IMG/VR virus record: IMGVR_UViG_3300044614_002143 | Coordinates: 1-46,466 of that record | From: a virus | Length of the DNA: 46,466 bases | Reading direction: 5' to 3' (one strand) | Shown here: positions 17,120 through 22,995 of the stretch, one piece after another | Layout: each line of letters starts with the position of its first letter | How positions within the stretch are numbered: the first letter of the stretch is position 1 | Translations under genes and position numbers: made by a program | The notes under the pieces: model-generated | Seen by the model: only the letters and a program-made list of their open reading frames with translations | Told to the model about the DNA's origin: nothing | Databases searched by the model: none

Positions 17120-17752
17120 ATGGACAACGAGAGACTTGATACAAACCCATCCTCCAACCACTCGGCCAAGCGGGTCGGCAAGGAACGCCGCGACAAGGTC
17201 GAGGAACTGCTCAGGGCTGGCATGCCCGTCCTTGAGGTAGCCAAGCAGGTCAAGATGTCCCCCAACAACGTGACCGCCATCAAGAAGTCCATGCCTGAGT
17301 CCACCGGGCTACAGGACGAGTTCAAGGCTACCACCGTCCGCAACCTCAAAGCCTTCGTCCAGCGGGCCTCCCAAAAACTGGTCGATGAGCTAGACAACCT
17401 CCACGTCAGCCAAGTCCCCATCGCCATGGGTATTGCCATCGACAAGATTCAGACCCTCCAAGACCAGCCACAGGCGGTCGTTGAGCATCGTTTTAGCATC
17501 AGCCACGAAGCCCTCTCTGCCATGCTCAAGTCCAAGGGTCAGGGGGTAAAGCTCGACTCTGACGAGGCCATCGAGGTCGAACTAGCCCAGAAGAAGCCAG
17601 AAAGCACGGCCAAGTACCTGTCGTGGGCCCAAGACCCTAAGTCTTTTTTGGACAAAACGATAACGGATGACAATCCGTCACGCGAATCACCATTCCCAGA
17701 CGTTCGACCCCCCCCGCCCCCTTCGAATGATGAGGACATGGGTGAGGATTGA
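17120..17752 (+). CDS. Helix-turn-helix protein, candidate small terminase or regulator (210 aa)
   Basis: The start at 17120 is the first ATG after the divergent gap; the open frame extends upstream through the antisense of rusA, which is not used. A helix-turn-helix is at about residues 22-55 (DKVEELLRAGMPVLEVAKQVKMS, then PNNVTAIKKS), followed by helices with an AIDKIQTLQ motif (AMGIAIDKIQTL) and an acidic, Pro-rich tail (VRPPPPPSNDEDMGED). This layout resembles many phage HTH proteins listed as small terminase subunits, which bind packaging sites. It could also be a transcription regulator acting on the operator upstream. No Shine-Dalgarno sequence precedes the start. Confidence 0.7.
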   Translation: MDNERLDTNPSSNHSAKRVGKERRDKVEELLRAGMPVLEVAKQVKMSPNNVTAIKKSMPESTGLQDEFKATTVRNLKAFVQRASQKLVDELDNLHVSQVPIAMGIAIDKIQTLQDQPQAVVEHRFSISHEALSAMLKSKGQGVKLDSDEAIEVELAQKKPESTAKYLSWAQDPKSFLDKTITDDNPSRESPFPDVRPPPPPSNDEDMGED

Positions 17753-17974
17753 ACTTCGCACAACATGAATTATGTCTAGTCGGACATGATACATGACCTA
17801 ATCACACACGATTAGCGTATCAAACCGGCTAGATGACGTCGGGGGGCTTGACATGGGGGGTCTCTATTACAGGGTTACCATGGGTCTCGCGTCGGGTTAT
17901 CTAGGGTCATGTCAGTTCAGGCCCTAGGATTGGCTACAGAGCCCGATTAGGTCATGGTCAGGGTGATGTCATGT
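17753..17974. other. 222-base non-coding region with inverted repeats
   Basis: Between the HTH gene and the convergent nuclease gene there is no open frame of note. It holds several structures. A hairpin-like repeat AATTATGTC... at 17769-17776 pairs with 17783-17790. A perfect 6-bp stem with loop ACACAC is at 17798-17815. CTAGGG at 17901-17906 pairs with CCCTAG at 17922-17927. A perfect 12-bp inverted repeat CATGACCTAATC (17792-17803) matches GATTAGGTCATG (17945-17956), so the two copies enclose 141 bases. The element GTCATG recurs on both strands. Such a region may be an origin, a recombination or packaging site, or a terminator and operator pair for the two genes pointing at it. Confidence 0.5.
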
Positions 17975-18442
17975 TCACTTCATCATCCGGCCTTGGGTGG
18001 CAAATGGTAAGGTGCGACAGGCAATCAACCAGAGGGATGGGATGGGCATCAGGATGACCTTGGCGGCACTATCGTCGCCGCCTGATACGAGCCGAGCCCC
18101 GAAAATGGCCGGTGTGCGTATGGCCTGACGTAGGGCCTCCTTGAGGTCTTGCACAGGCAATACGAGGCACATGGCTGGGACATCACCAAGCTTGAAGATG
18201 TGCACCCAGTAGTCTGCCTCTGTGATGGCTATGCCTGAGGCCTTGCCTCTGCACTCATACTCGAACACGGCATTGCCTGTGGTAGCCCATGTGTCGCGTT
18301 CGGTCTTCACCTCGACCTTGGCTTGGTCTGTGCCTAGCCATGTGAGCCAATTCTCACCTGCTTGGCCATACTGCAGGTCGATGTCGAACTTGGCTCTAGT
18401 CGAGCCAGAGGAGCGGGATGCCGAGTTGTCGGAGGGAATCAT
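17975..18442 (-). CDS. Putative PD-(D/E)XK-type nuclease (155 aa)
   Basis: The core reads FDIDLQYGQAGENWLTWLG, then KVEVKTERDTW, then TGNAVFEYECRGKASGIAITEADYWVHIF. A Glu, a later Glu-x-Lys (EVK) and further acidic residues give the order expected of the PD-(D/E)XK superfamily, and the E-Y-E-C-R-G-K-A-S-G-I-A segment is reminiscent of known phage endonuclease-like proteins. It overlaps the endolysin gene by 47 bases, which fits translation from one transcript. The role may be host DNA degradation, DNA repair or resolution. Family assignment is from motif order only. Confidence 0.55.
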   Translation of the reverse strand: MIPSDNSASRSSGSTRAKFDIDLQYGQAGENWLTWLGTDQAKVEVKTERDTWATTGNAVFEYECRGKASGIAITEADYWVHIFKLGDVPAMCLVLPVQDLKEALRQAIRTPAIFGARLVSGGDDSAAKVILMPIPSLWLIACRTLPFATQGRMMK

Positions 18443-18959
18443 GGTGTGCGTGGATGAGGTTCTGATAGCGTTCGCCTGTGGCCATCTTGCGTGCGGCCAT
18501 AGCCCGGGAATAGCCGATGGACGTCAGGGGCTTGGTGATGGCCTTGTCATAGGTCATGAGCGATGAGCTGTGGGCATCAAATGTCTTACGCAGGCCTTGC
18601 ATGCTGGGCACCTTGGCGATGGTGCTCGGGCCTAGTGAGTACATGGCATACAGCAACTGTGGGCTAGGCGGTGCACCGTGGTGCTTCCGAAAACTAGCCA
18701 CTACAGCACGCAGGAACGTGATTGCATACTCTCGCGCGACTAGTGGCTTGAATGCGTCGTGATAAGGGTGCACAGGCAGGCGTAGCTTGGCTCGCATGTC
18801 GCTGATGTCATTCCACGCACTCTGGTGTATCTGGAAAGCACCTATGGCCGGTCCGTCCGGGTGAGTCTTGTCGCCTACGGCCGTGGGCACATTGTCAGAC
18901 TCGATGAGTGCGATGGCATGAGCTAGGGCTCGCTCATCAGCATAGACGTCAATGTGCAT
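18396..18959 (-). CDS. Endolysin, lytic transglycosylase/lysozyme-like
   Basis: The protein has the lysozyme-fold pattern ALAHAIALIESDN (catalytic Glu at about residue 20), AVGDKTHPDGPAIGAFQIHQ (after the Glu, as in SLT and goose-type families) and AMYSLGPSTIAKVPSM downstream. This is a muramidase or transglycosylase that cuts the peptidoglycan glycan strand. The ATG at 18959 (MHIDVYADE) is the start I prefer at 187 residues. A longer form from 19106 would add a segment with a hydrophobic stretch (ARIGLVAFVVLFPFRLCVAI) that could be a signal anchor, but it lies antisense to the gene at 19000. It lies about 8 kb from the holin and spanin candidates at 26604-27598. Confidence 0.75.
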   Translation of the reverse strand: MHIDVYADERALAHAIALIESDNVPTAVGDKTHPDGPAIGAFQIHQSAWNDISDMRAKLRLPVHPYHDAFKPLVAREYAITFLRAVVASFRKHHGAPPSPQLLYAMYSLGPSTIAKVPSMQGLRKTFDAHSSSLMTYDKAITKPLTSIGYSRAMAARKMATGERYQNLIHAHHDSLRQLGIPLLWLD

Positions 18960-18999
18960 TGGCTTGCTCTGACTCGGTTTCCGGTCGAGGGTATGGTCT

Positions 19000-19464
19000 A
19001 TGGCAACGCACAAACGAAAAGGGAATAAGACAACGAAGGCCACTAACCCGATACGAGCCAAGCTAGGCGTAAGTGGAGTTGAGGCCTTCATCAATAAGAC
19101 GAACATGTATGACCCTCAGGCCGTAGGCAAGATGGTTATGCTAGAACCACGCGAATGGTTGGACTACGCATGCATCGGTGTGGCCGAGGAGGCCAGCGGT
19201 GCACGTCGTGCTGTGTACGACCTCAACATGATTGAGCATCTGTATGCGTTGCAGTACGCGTATGATGAATTCAAATACAAGACGTTGGACAAGCTCGTGG
19301 TAGCCGCCACGCCTGAGCACTTCGAGATGGCTGACGAGTATGTATCCTATAATACGATACGCGGTGCGGCCTACATGGGTGAGCATGCACCGATGTTCGT
19401 GCGTTCGCACCGTTCGGACGACTGGCAGGTGGCTGAAAAGTGGGAAAATGCGTGGCCGGAGTGA
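19000..19464 (+). CDS. Unknown early protein (154 aa)
   Basis: A basic N-terminus (MATHKRKGNKTTKATNPIRAK) is followed by a soluble helical body with many Ala and Tyr (EASGARRAVYDLNMIEHLYA; LQYAYDEFKY) and an acidic end. No family is recognised. It begins 40 bases from the endolysin start on the other strand, so a divergent promoter should lie at 18960-18999. It is the first gene before the tRNA-like array and the early operon. Confidence 0.6.
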   Translation: MATHKRKGNKTTKATNPIRAKLGVSGVEAFINKTNMYDPQAVGKMVMLEPREWLDYACIGVAEEASGARRAVYDLNMIEHLYALQYAYDEFKYKTLDKLVVAATPEHFEMADEYVSYNTIRGAAYMGEHAPMFVRSHRSDDWQVAEKWENAWPE

Positions 19465-19541
19465 ATTTGATTTCGTTGGTTATCAACGACTTACGTAAAT
19501 CATACAAATTCTCGACTACACATGCTTGACCTAGGACAAAG
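19465..19541 (+). other. Leader with a hairpin upstream of the tRNA-like array
   Basis: There is no gene here. A hairpin TCGTTG-GTTAT-CAACGA spans 19473-19489, and the palindrome TACGTA follows at about 19492. A TTGACC element near 19526 resembles a -35 box but I found no good -10. The hairpin lacks a T run and is not a standard terminator. It may help start or stabilise the tRNA-like transcript. Confidence 0.35.
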
Positions 19542-19587
19542 AGAACACATGTTCGTTTGAGTCAGCCGATGAGGTTGACGTGTTCTT
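19542..19587 (+). ncRNA. tRNA-like element 1 (acceptor-type helix, no anticodon arm)
   Basis: A perfect 7-bp closing helix AGAACAC (19542-19548) and GTGTTCT (19580-19586) has a 5-bp hairpin right before its 3' strand: GTCAG and TTGAC with a 9-base loop (CCGATGAGG), placed where a T arm would be. Only 31 bases lie inside the helix, so there is no room for D and anticodon arms, and no TTC T-loop signature. It abuts element 2 directly. I see a tRNA-like minihelix, a degenerate copy or a processing signal; it is not a working tRNA. Confidence 0.35.
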
Positions 19588-19588
19588 C

Positions 19589-19658
19589 AGCAGGCGATGC
19601 GGTTCATCAGGCGGGTTTCATAAGCCCAGCCTTCGTGGTTCGACTCCACGGCTTGCTA
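19589..19658 (+). tRNA. tRNA-Met-like (anticodon CAU), odd D region
   Basis: The 7-bp acceptor AGCAGGC pairs with GCTTGCT (with one G-T pair), followed by A and an encoded CCA at 19659-19661. The T arm is CGTGG-TTCGACT-CCACG, the anticodon loop TTCATAA and its stem CGGGT/GCCCA has one mismatch at the outer pair. The D region is three bases too short for the usual layout: it can pair GATG with CATC, leaving no room for the normal linker. The body is 70 bases rather than about 73. It probably folds as a tRNA but could be a degraded copy. CAU reads Met (or Ile after modification). Confidence 0.6.
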
Positions 19659-19667
19659 CCATTTCAT

Positions 19668-19732
19668 GTGGGTACATTGAGCGGCAGGACTCCTACTCCC
19701 TGCCTACTGAGGTTCAAGTCCTCAGGCCCACT
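19668..19732 (+). tRNA. tRNA-like element 3, no D arm, CCU in loop
   Basis: The acceptor GTGGGTA pairs with GGCCCAC (one mismatch at the inner pair); a U discriminator and encoded CCA (19733-19735) follow. The T arm TGAGG-TTCAAGT-CCTCA is standard. Only 8 bases separate the acceptor from a GGCA-GGA stem (one bulge) that closes on the loop CTCCTAC, placing CCU at the anticodon position. There is no room for a D arm, so the body is 65 bases. Such D-armless forms are known in animal mitochondria but are not normal in bacteria. It may be a pseudogene or a non-translation RNA. Confidence 0.45.
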
Positions 19733-19741
19733 CCACTTAAT

Positions 19742-19816
19742 TGCAGGGTAGAGCAGTCCGGTTAGCTCGCCAGCTTCATACGCTGAAGGTCGTAGGTTCA
19801 AATCCTACCCCTGCAC
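19742..19816 (+). tRNA. tRNA (anticodon CAU), canonical fold
   Basis: All four arms are present: acceptor TGCAGGG/CCCTGCA, D stem GAGC/GCTC, anticodon loop TTCATAC on the stem CCAGC/GCTGA (one outer mismatch), T arm GTAGG-TTCAAAT-CCTAC, and an encoded CCA at 19817-19819 after the C discriminator. The first base pair is T-A, unlike the mismatch of bacterial initiator tRNA, so it is probably an elongator Met or a CAU tRNA modified to read the Ile codon AUA. This is the only member of the array with the normal shape. Confidence 0.85.
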
Positions 19817-19822
19817 CCATTT

Positions 19823-19889
19823 GGGGATACTTGGAAGGCGTGACCGATTCCTAACGACACACGCACGGGTTCGATTCCCGTTATCTCCA
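19823..19889 (+). tRNA. tRNA-like element 5, extended anticodon arm with CCU
   Basis: The 7-bp acceptor GGGGATA/TATCTCC and a standard T arm ACGGG-TTCGATT-CCCGT are clear. The inner region holds GGCGTG...CACGC around a loop containing TTCCTAA, the same seven bases as the anticodon loop of the true tRNA-Arg at 25926, with the same GGCGT/ACGC stem but six extra bases on either side. Alternatively TTGG at 19831-19834 pairs with CCGA to give a D arm and leaves no anticodon stem. The acceptor ends in ATCA rather than CCA. It is 67 bases long. It could be an altered copy of a tRNA-Arg, or a decoy RNA. Confidence 0.45.
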
Positions 19890-19893
19890 TCAC

Positions 19894-19949
19894 TTAGGTA
19901 CGACTTAACACCGGGCCTTGGCTACATCCTCAATCACGAGGTGCCTAAA
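19894..19949 (+). ncRNA. tRNA-like element 6 (acceptor-type helix)
   Basis: A 7-bp helix TTAGGTA (19894-19900) and TGCCTAA (19942-19948) has a 4-bp hairpin CCTC-AATCAC-GAGG right before its 3' strand, again in the T-arm place. The T loop lacks TTC, no anticodon arm can be drawn with confidence, and there is no encoded CCA. It follows element 5 after 4 bases. Together with element 1 it bounds the array on both sides. Confidence 0.33.
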
Positions 19950-20010
19950 CGCCCCCTATGTGGGGCAACACTTTAACCCGCCCTAACGGGCATAACCCAA
20001 ACACACGAAC
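19950..20010 (+). promoter_or_regulatory. Double hairpin plus A/C-only leader
   Basis: GCCCC-CTATGT-GGGGC at 19951-19966 is followed by AACACTTTAA and a second hairpin, GCCC-TAAC-GGGC at 19980-19991. Then comes the leader ATAACCCAAACACACGAAC up to the ATG at 20011. There is no U run behind the stems, so termination is not obvious. The same pattern (compact stem, an ACTTT-like element, then a leader of almost only A and C) precedes other early genes and may be an mRNA processing or translation feature. Confidence 0.45.
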
Positions 20011-20100
20011 ATGCACATCAGCATCAATACGCTAATCGCCATCGCGGCGGCTCTGGACCTCGCTTCCTTCATCGGAATCATCGTCCTCATCGCCCGATAA
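20011..20100 (+). CDS. 29-residue membrane peptide
   Basis: The frame MHISINTLIAIAAALDLASF followed by IGIIVLIAR is short and ends in TAA at 20098-20100. It is strongly hydrophobic with an Asp at residue 16, matching one membrane span. The A/C-rich leader before it resembles that of other early genes, which is the main reason to call it a gene. Function unknown; it could be a small membrane regulator or a takeover peptide. Confidence 0.45.
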   Translation: MHISINTLIAIAAALDLASFIGIIVLIAR

Positions 20101-20102
20101 CG

Positions 20103-20169
20103 ACAGCAGGCCCTTCGGGGCCACACTTTCCCATCACACACACAAACACACACACGGAGAAATACGCCA
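20103..20169 (+). promoter_or_regulatory. Tetraloop hairpin and CA-repeat leader
   Basis: GGCCC-TTCG-GGGCC at 20109-20122 is a stable UUCG tetraloop stem. It is followed by ACACTTTCCC and a long CA repeat (about 27 bases of CACACA type), then GGAGAAATACGCCA before the next gene. The TTTC after the stem is a weak U run; the stem could stop some transcripts or protect an mRNA end. A GGAG at 20156-20159 is the only Shine-Dalgarno-like motif seen near an early gene. Confidence 0.45.
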
Positions 20170-20199
20170 ATCAAGACCATCAATAACATCAACTGTAAC

Positions 20200-21048
20200 G
20201 TGGAAATCGCGTCCTTCAACAAGGGCAACACCTACAGCAACGACACTCGCAAGGGCCTGTACGACGGCATCGAGCGTGACCTCAAGGCCATCTGGAACGA
20301 GGTCGCAGGCTTCGACCTGCACAAGGGCTACTACCTCGCCTTCCGCAAGAACGAGGACGGCAGTTGGGGCGAGGACTTCGCGGCCACCATCAAGGTGGAC
20401 GAAGCCTACCTCGAAAGCCACATCCGCCGTCGCAACGAACAGATTGAGAAGTGGCTGGAAATCCCGGCCCTCAAGGCTCTCAAGAAGGAAGGCGAACTGT
20501 CCCGCTATCCCACGCACACCTGCAGTATCTTCCAGATTGAGGCCAGCCATGGCTCTCGCTGGAACGAAAAGTGCAAGCTTGTCGTCGGCCCTGATTACGG
20601 ATTCGACGTGTTCACGCCCAAGGCTCTGGCCGAAGAGCCGGACCTGCACCCCGTGCACAAGGCCTACAGTTACCTGCAGGACGGCAAGTACAAGCAACTC
20701 AAGACGGACAAGCCGTATCGCCTCTTCAAGCACTACGTCCAACTGTTCTTCGAGACGCTCAAGGACGTCGAGGCCGGATACAATAAGGCCGAAGAACTCG
20801 CCAAGCCTCACGCTGACTACCTCGCCAAGCTCGAATCGTTCGAGGCCGTGTGCGAGAAGCTCAACGACAAAATCCACAGCCAACTGAACCCGGATGCCAA
20901 GCCTGAGCACTACCGACGCACCTACGTCGAGGCTCGTGAAGACCGCATCTACCTCAGCAACTGCGTACTCAACAGCGAAGAGAACATCGACGTCGCGTCT
21001 CAGATTCTCGAACTGATTGACAAGCTCAAGTTCACCAAGCAAAGCTAA
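20200..21048 (+). CDS. Unknown early protein (282 aa or slightly longer)
   Basis: A charged, soluble alpha/beta protein with no domain I recognise: KGLYDGIERDLKAIWNEVAG near the N-terminus, a middle with aromatic residues (CSIFQIEASHGSRWNEKC; LVVGPDYGFDVF) and a helical C-terminal half with a coiled coil (ETLKDVEAGYNKAEELAK). GTG 20200 is the first standard start. The frame stays open upstream and ATC at 20170 follows the GGAG motif at a usual distance, giving extra residues (IKTINNINCN). The length of the leader and the GGAG argue for the longer form. It is the first sizeable gene of the early operon. Confidence 0.7.
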   Translation: MEIASFNKGNTYSNDTRKGLYDGIERDLKAIWNEVAGFDLHKGYYLAFRKNEDGSWGEDFAATIKVDEAYLESHIRRRNEQIEKWLEIPALKALKKEGELSRYPTHTCSIFQIEASHGSRWNEKCKLVVGPDYGFDVFTPKALAEEPDLHPVHKAYSYLQDGKYKQLKTDKPYRLFKHYVQLFFETLKDVEAGYNKAEELAKPHADYLAKLESFEAVCEKLNDKIHSQLNPDAKPEHYRRTYVEAREDRIYLSNCVLNSEENIDVASQILELIDKLKFTKQS

Positions 21049-21059
21049 TCATAACGACC

Positions 21060-21317
21060 ATGCACCTATACAAGAATCCATTGCTCGACTGGGCAATCCG
21101 CGGCGAGGGTGAAGCACCCTCGCTGGTCAAGGCCAAGCAACTCTTGCTCGTTCTCAACGAGTCGGATACCGACGCCAAGAACCTGCTCATCGACCTCGAA
21201 GCCCGGCACAAGCGAGCCTTGCAAATCAAGGCCGACATCGAGAAGGGCATCGAGAACGTAGCCAAGTTCATCAATGAGCATCCTAAAAGCAAAGAAGGCC
21301 CAGCCAAAGAGTCCTGA
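21060..21317 (+). CDS. Unknown early protein (85 aa)
   Basis: A small helical protein with a Leu-rich core (LVKAKQLLLVLNESDTDAKN) and a basic tail (EHPKSKEGPAKES). The leader is TCATAACGACC, and ACGACC directly before ATG is the same as for 24233 and 24514. It overlaps the next gene by 44 bases, so one of the two starts could be later, but the second has no other Met. No family known. Confidence 0.62.
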   Translation: MHLYKNPLLDWAIRGEGEAPSLVKAKQLLLVLNESDTDAKNLLIDLEARHKRALQIKADIEKGIENVAKFINEHPKSKEGPAKES

Positions 21318-21486
21318 GGCCCTCAAGCTCTGGCAACTCGCACGGATTGCGTCCTGCCTGCATCAGGAGTACGCGTCCTTGAAAGACCCTTACTCTGAGA
21401 CGCTCGCCCTGACCGCACTCGACCTACGCAACCACAGCGTCGAAGCGGCCAAGCGAGCCAACCTTTCCACCCAACACAAAGCATGA
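21274..21486 (+). CDS. Unknown early protein (70 aa)
   Basis: A small, basic, helical protein (MSILKAKKAQPKSPEALKLW) with a two-helix look. It overlaps the 85-residue gene by 44 bases and the RecE-like gene by ATGA. A small protein immediately before a phage exonuclease may be an accessory to it, but nothing shows this. No motif recognised. Confidence 0.6.
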   Translation: MSILKAKKAQPKSPEALKLWQLARIASCLHQEYASLKDPYSETLALTALDLRNHSVEAAKRANLSTQHKA

Positions 21487-22334
21487 AGCACTACGACATC
21501 CACGGGGACAACGTCATCAGTCTGAAGATTGAGAACGCCAAGCTCCTTAACCTCAGCGAGTCCGAGTACCGTCCGCTGGCCGCGTTGAACCAGTCCTACA
21601 TCAAGGACTGCTACAACGTCTCGCCCTCGTACGCCGAGTACCGCTTGAAGAACCCGGAGATTGGCCCTGCCCTCATCTTCGGCTCCGCCCTGCACCACTA
21701 CGTGCTGGAGCAGAGCACCTTCTACGGGCACTACGCTGTCGCACCTCAATGCGACCGCCGCACGTCGGCCGGTAAGGCCACGTGGGAGGCATTCGTCGCT
21801 GAGAGCGGTGACAAGACCGTGCTCAAGGAGGAAGACTTCCACAAGATTCACGCCATGGCCAAGGCTCTTGGCACGTTGTTCCAGAGCACCGCAGTCGGTG
21901 CCAAGTACGTCGTCGAGCAATGCATCGTGGCTGACGCCGTGGTGACCGAAGGCGAGTTCAAGGGTGCACCGCTACGCCTCAAGGCTAAGTTCGATTGGCT
22001 CAGCCTGTCGGATGAGAAGCTCGTGACCAAAGACCTCAAGAGCATCGCCGACATCACGTCCGTGGTCGGAGCCTCGTACAACAACGGCTGGGCAATCCAG
22101 TCGGCGTTCTACTCGGACCTCATGACCGCATACAAGCCGGTGCCCAACGACTTCTACTACATCCCCGTGAGCAAGGAGGAGCCCCATGACGCCCGCGTGT
22201 TCAAGGTGAGCGACGAGATGCTCATCGCTGGACGCAAGCGATACCTGTCGGCCATCCACAAGATGCTCTGGTGGGAAGCTAACGGACGCCCGGACACGGC
22301 ACAGTTCCACGGAATCGACTACCTCAATGGCTAA
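21483..22334 (+). CDS. RecE/exonuclease VIII-like PD-(D/E)XK exonuclease
   Basis: The order of motifs is that of the RecE-type exonuclease family (PDDEXK_1/DUF3799): ALNQSYIKDC and FGSALHHYVLEQ (residues 34-77, a conserved His at 71), E157, FDWLSL with D171, TKDLKS with D184 and K186, and GWAIQSAFYSD (Gln 206, Tyr 210). These enzymes digest one DNA strand from a double-strand end in the 5'-3' direction to give a single-stranded tail for annealing. The partner is likely the Erf-type annealing protein at 25166-25918. It overlaps its neighbours by ATGA and by a few bases. Confidence 0.85.
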   Translation: MKHYDIHGDNVISLKIENAKLLNLSESEYRPLAALNQSYIKDCYNVSPSYAEYRLKNPEIGPALIFGSALHHYVLEQSTFYGHYAVAPQCDRRTSAGKATWEAFVAESGDKTVLKEEDFHKIHAMAKALGTLFQSTAVGAKYVVEQCIVADAVVTEGEFKGAPLRLKAKFDWLSLSDEKLVTKDLKSIADITSVVGASYNNGWAIQSAFYSDLMTAYKPVPNDFYYIPVSKEEPHDARVFKVSDEMLIAGRKRYLSAIHKMLWWEANGRPDTAQFHGIDYLNG

Positions 22335-22995
22335 GGATTTCGAATTCAAGGGCATCTGGATTCCCTCTCGGGTGTTCCTTGATGCCCGCCTGACCCAGTC
22401 CGACAAGTTCCTGTTCGGGGTGATTCACATCCTGTGCAACGAGCGTGGGTGCTTCGCCACCCGCGAGAGCCTGTCCGAGTACATGGGTCAGTCCGTACGC
22501 AACACGCAGTACAGCATCTGTCGCCTGATTGACTGTGGCTACGTCCGCAAGGACGAGGATGGCGTCCTCTGGGACATCATCAGCCACACGCTCGACCGGG
22601 GTGAAAAGCCTTTCACCGGGGGGGTGAAAGTTTCTTCACCTAAGGGGCGAAAAATTCTTCACCCAGATAGTAATAAGGATGGAAACAAGGTGATAGAACA
22701 GGCGGAGGGGTCAGATGAACCTGTCTTGGTCAATGACTCCTTCATCCGGTCCAGTCCTGCCCTAGCGGCCATCTGGGACCGCTTCCTTGCCTTCCGACGC
22801 TCTCGCCGCTGGCCTACCAACAACGACTACGTCGAACGCTGGAACGCCTGCTTTGCCACTTGGGGGGCCGACAAGGCCGCTCAGGCCGTCGAGCAGAGCC
22901 TCCTGCAGGGCTGGCAAGGCATCTTCGAGCCCAAGAAGGGTTTCCCCTCCAACACTCAGCCAAAGAACGACAATGACCACGCCAAAGGCTTCTGA
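22327..22995 (+). CDS. Replication initiator-like winged-helix protein (222 aa)
   Basis: The N-terminal 80 residues form a winged helix of the replication-initiator kind (GIWIPSRVFLDARLTQSDKF, then a recognition helix CFATRESLSEYMGQSVRNTQ and YVRKDEDGVLWDI). A polar linker (residues 85-140) joins a C-terminal helical domain with the pattern FLAFRRSRRWPTNNDYVERW and WQGIFEPKKGF that resembles the C-terminal part of phage replisome organisers. It precedes the helicase loader by a 23-base overlap, the classic initiator-loader pair that recruits the host helicase to an origin. Confidence 0.75.
   Translation: MAKDFEFKGIWIPSRVFLDARLTQSDKFLFGVIHILCNERGCFATRESLSEYMGQSVRNTQYSICRLIDCGYVRKDEDGVLWDIISHTLDRGEKPFTGGVKVSSPKGRKILHPDSNKDGNKVIEQAEGSDEPVLVNDSFIRSSPALAAIWDRFLAFRRSRRWPTNNDYVERWNACFATWGADKAAQAVEQSLLQGWQGIFEPKKGFPSNTQPKNDNDHAKGF

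Noticed and set aside
17848-17870. TTGACA followed by TATTAC as a possible promoter
   Set aside because: The spacer is only 11 bases, too short for a normal sigma-70 promoter, and no gene lies downstream on that strand.
18960-19106. Longer endolysin start at 19106 with a hydrophobic segment
   Set aside because: The extra codons are antisense to the Lys/Arg-rich start of the gene at 19000, which by itself makes hydrophobic-looking codons; ATG 18959 gives a clean gap. The longer form is not excluded.
19566-19573. CCGATGAG resembling a hammerhead ribozyme core
   Set aside because: The hammerhead needs CTGATGAG plus a GAAA segment and a third stem; no GAAA follows within a suitable distance, so this is probably part of element 1 of the tRNA-like array.
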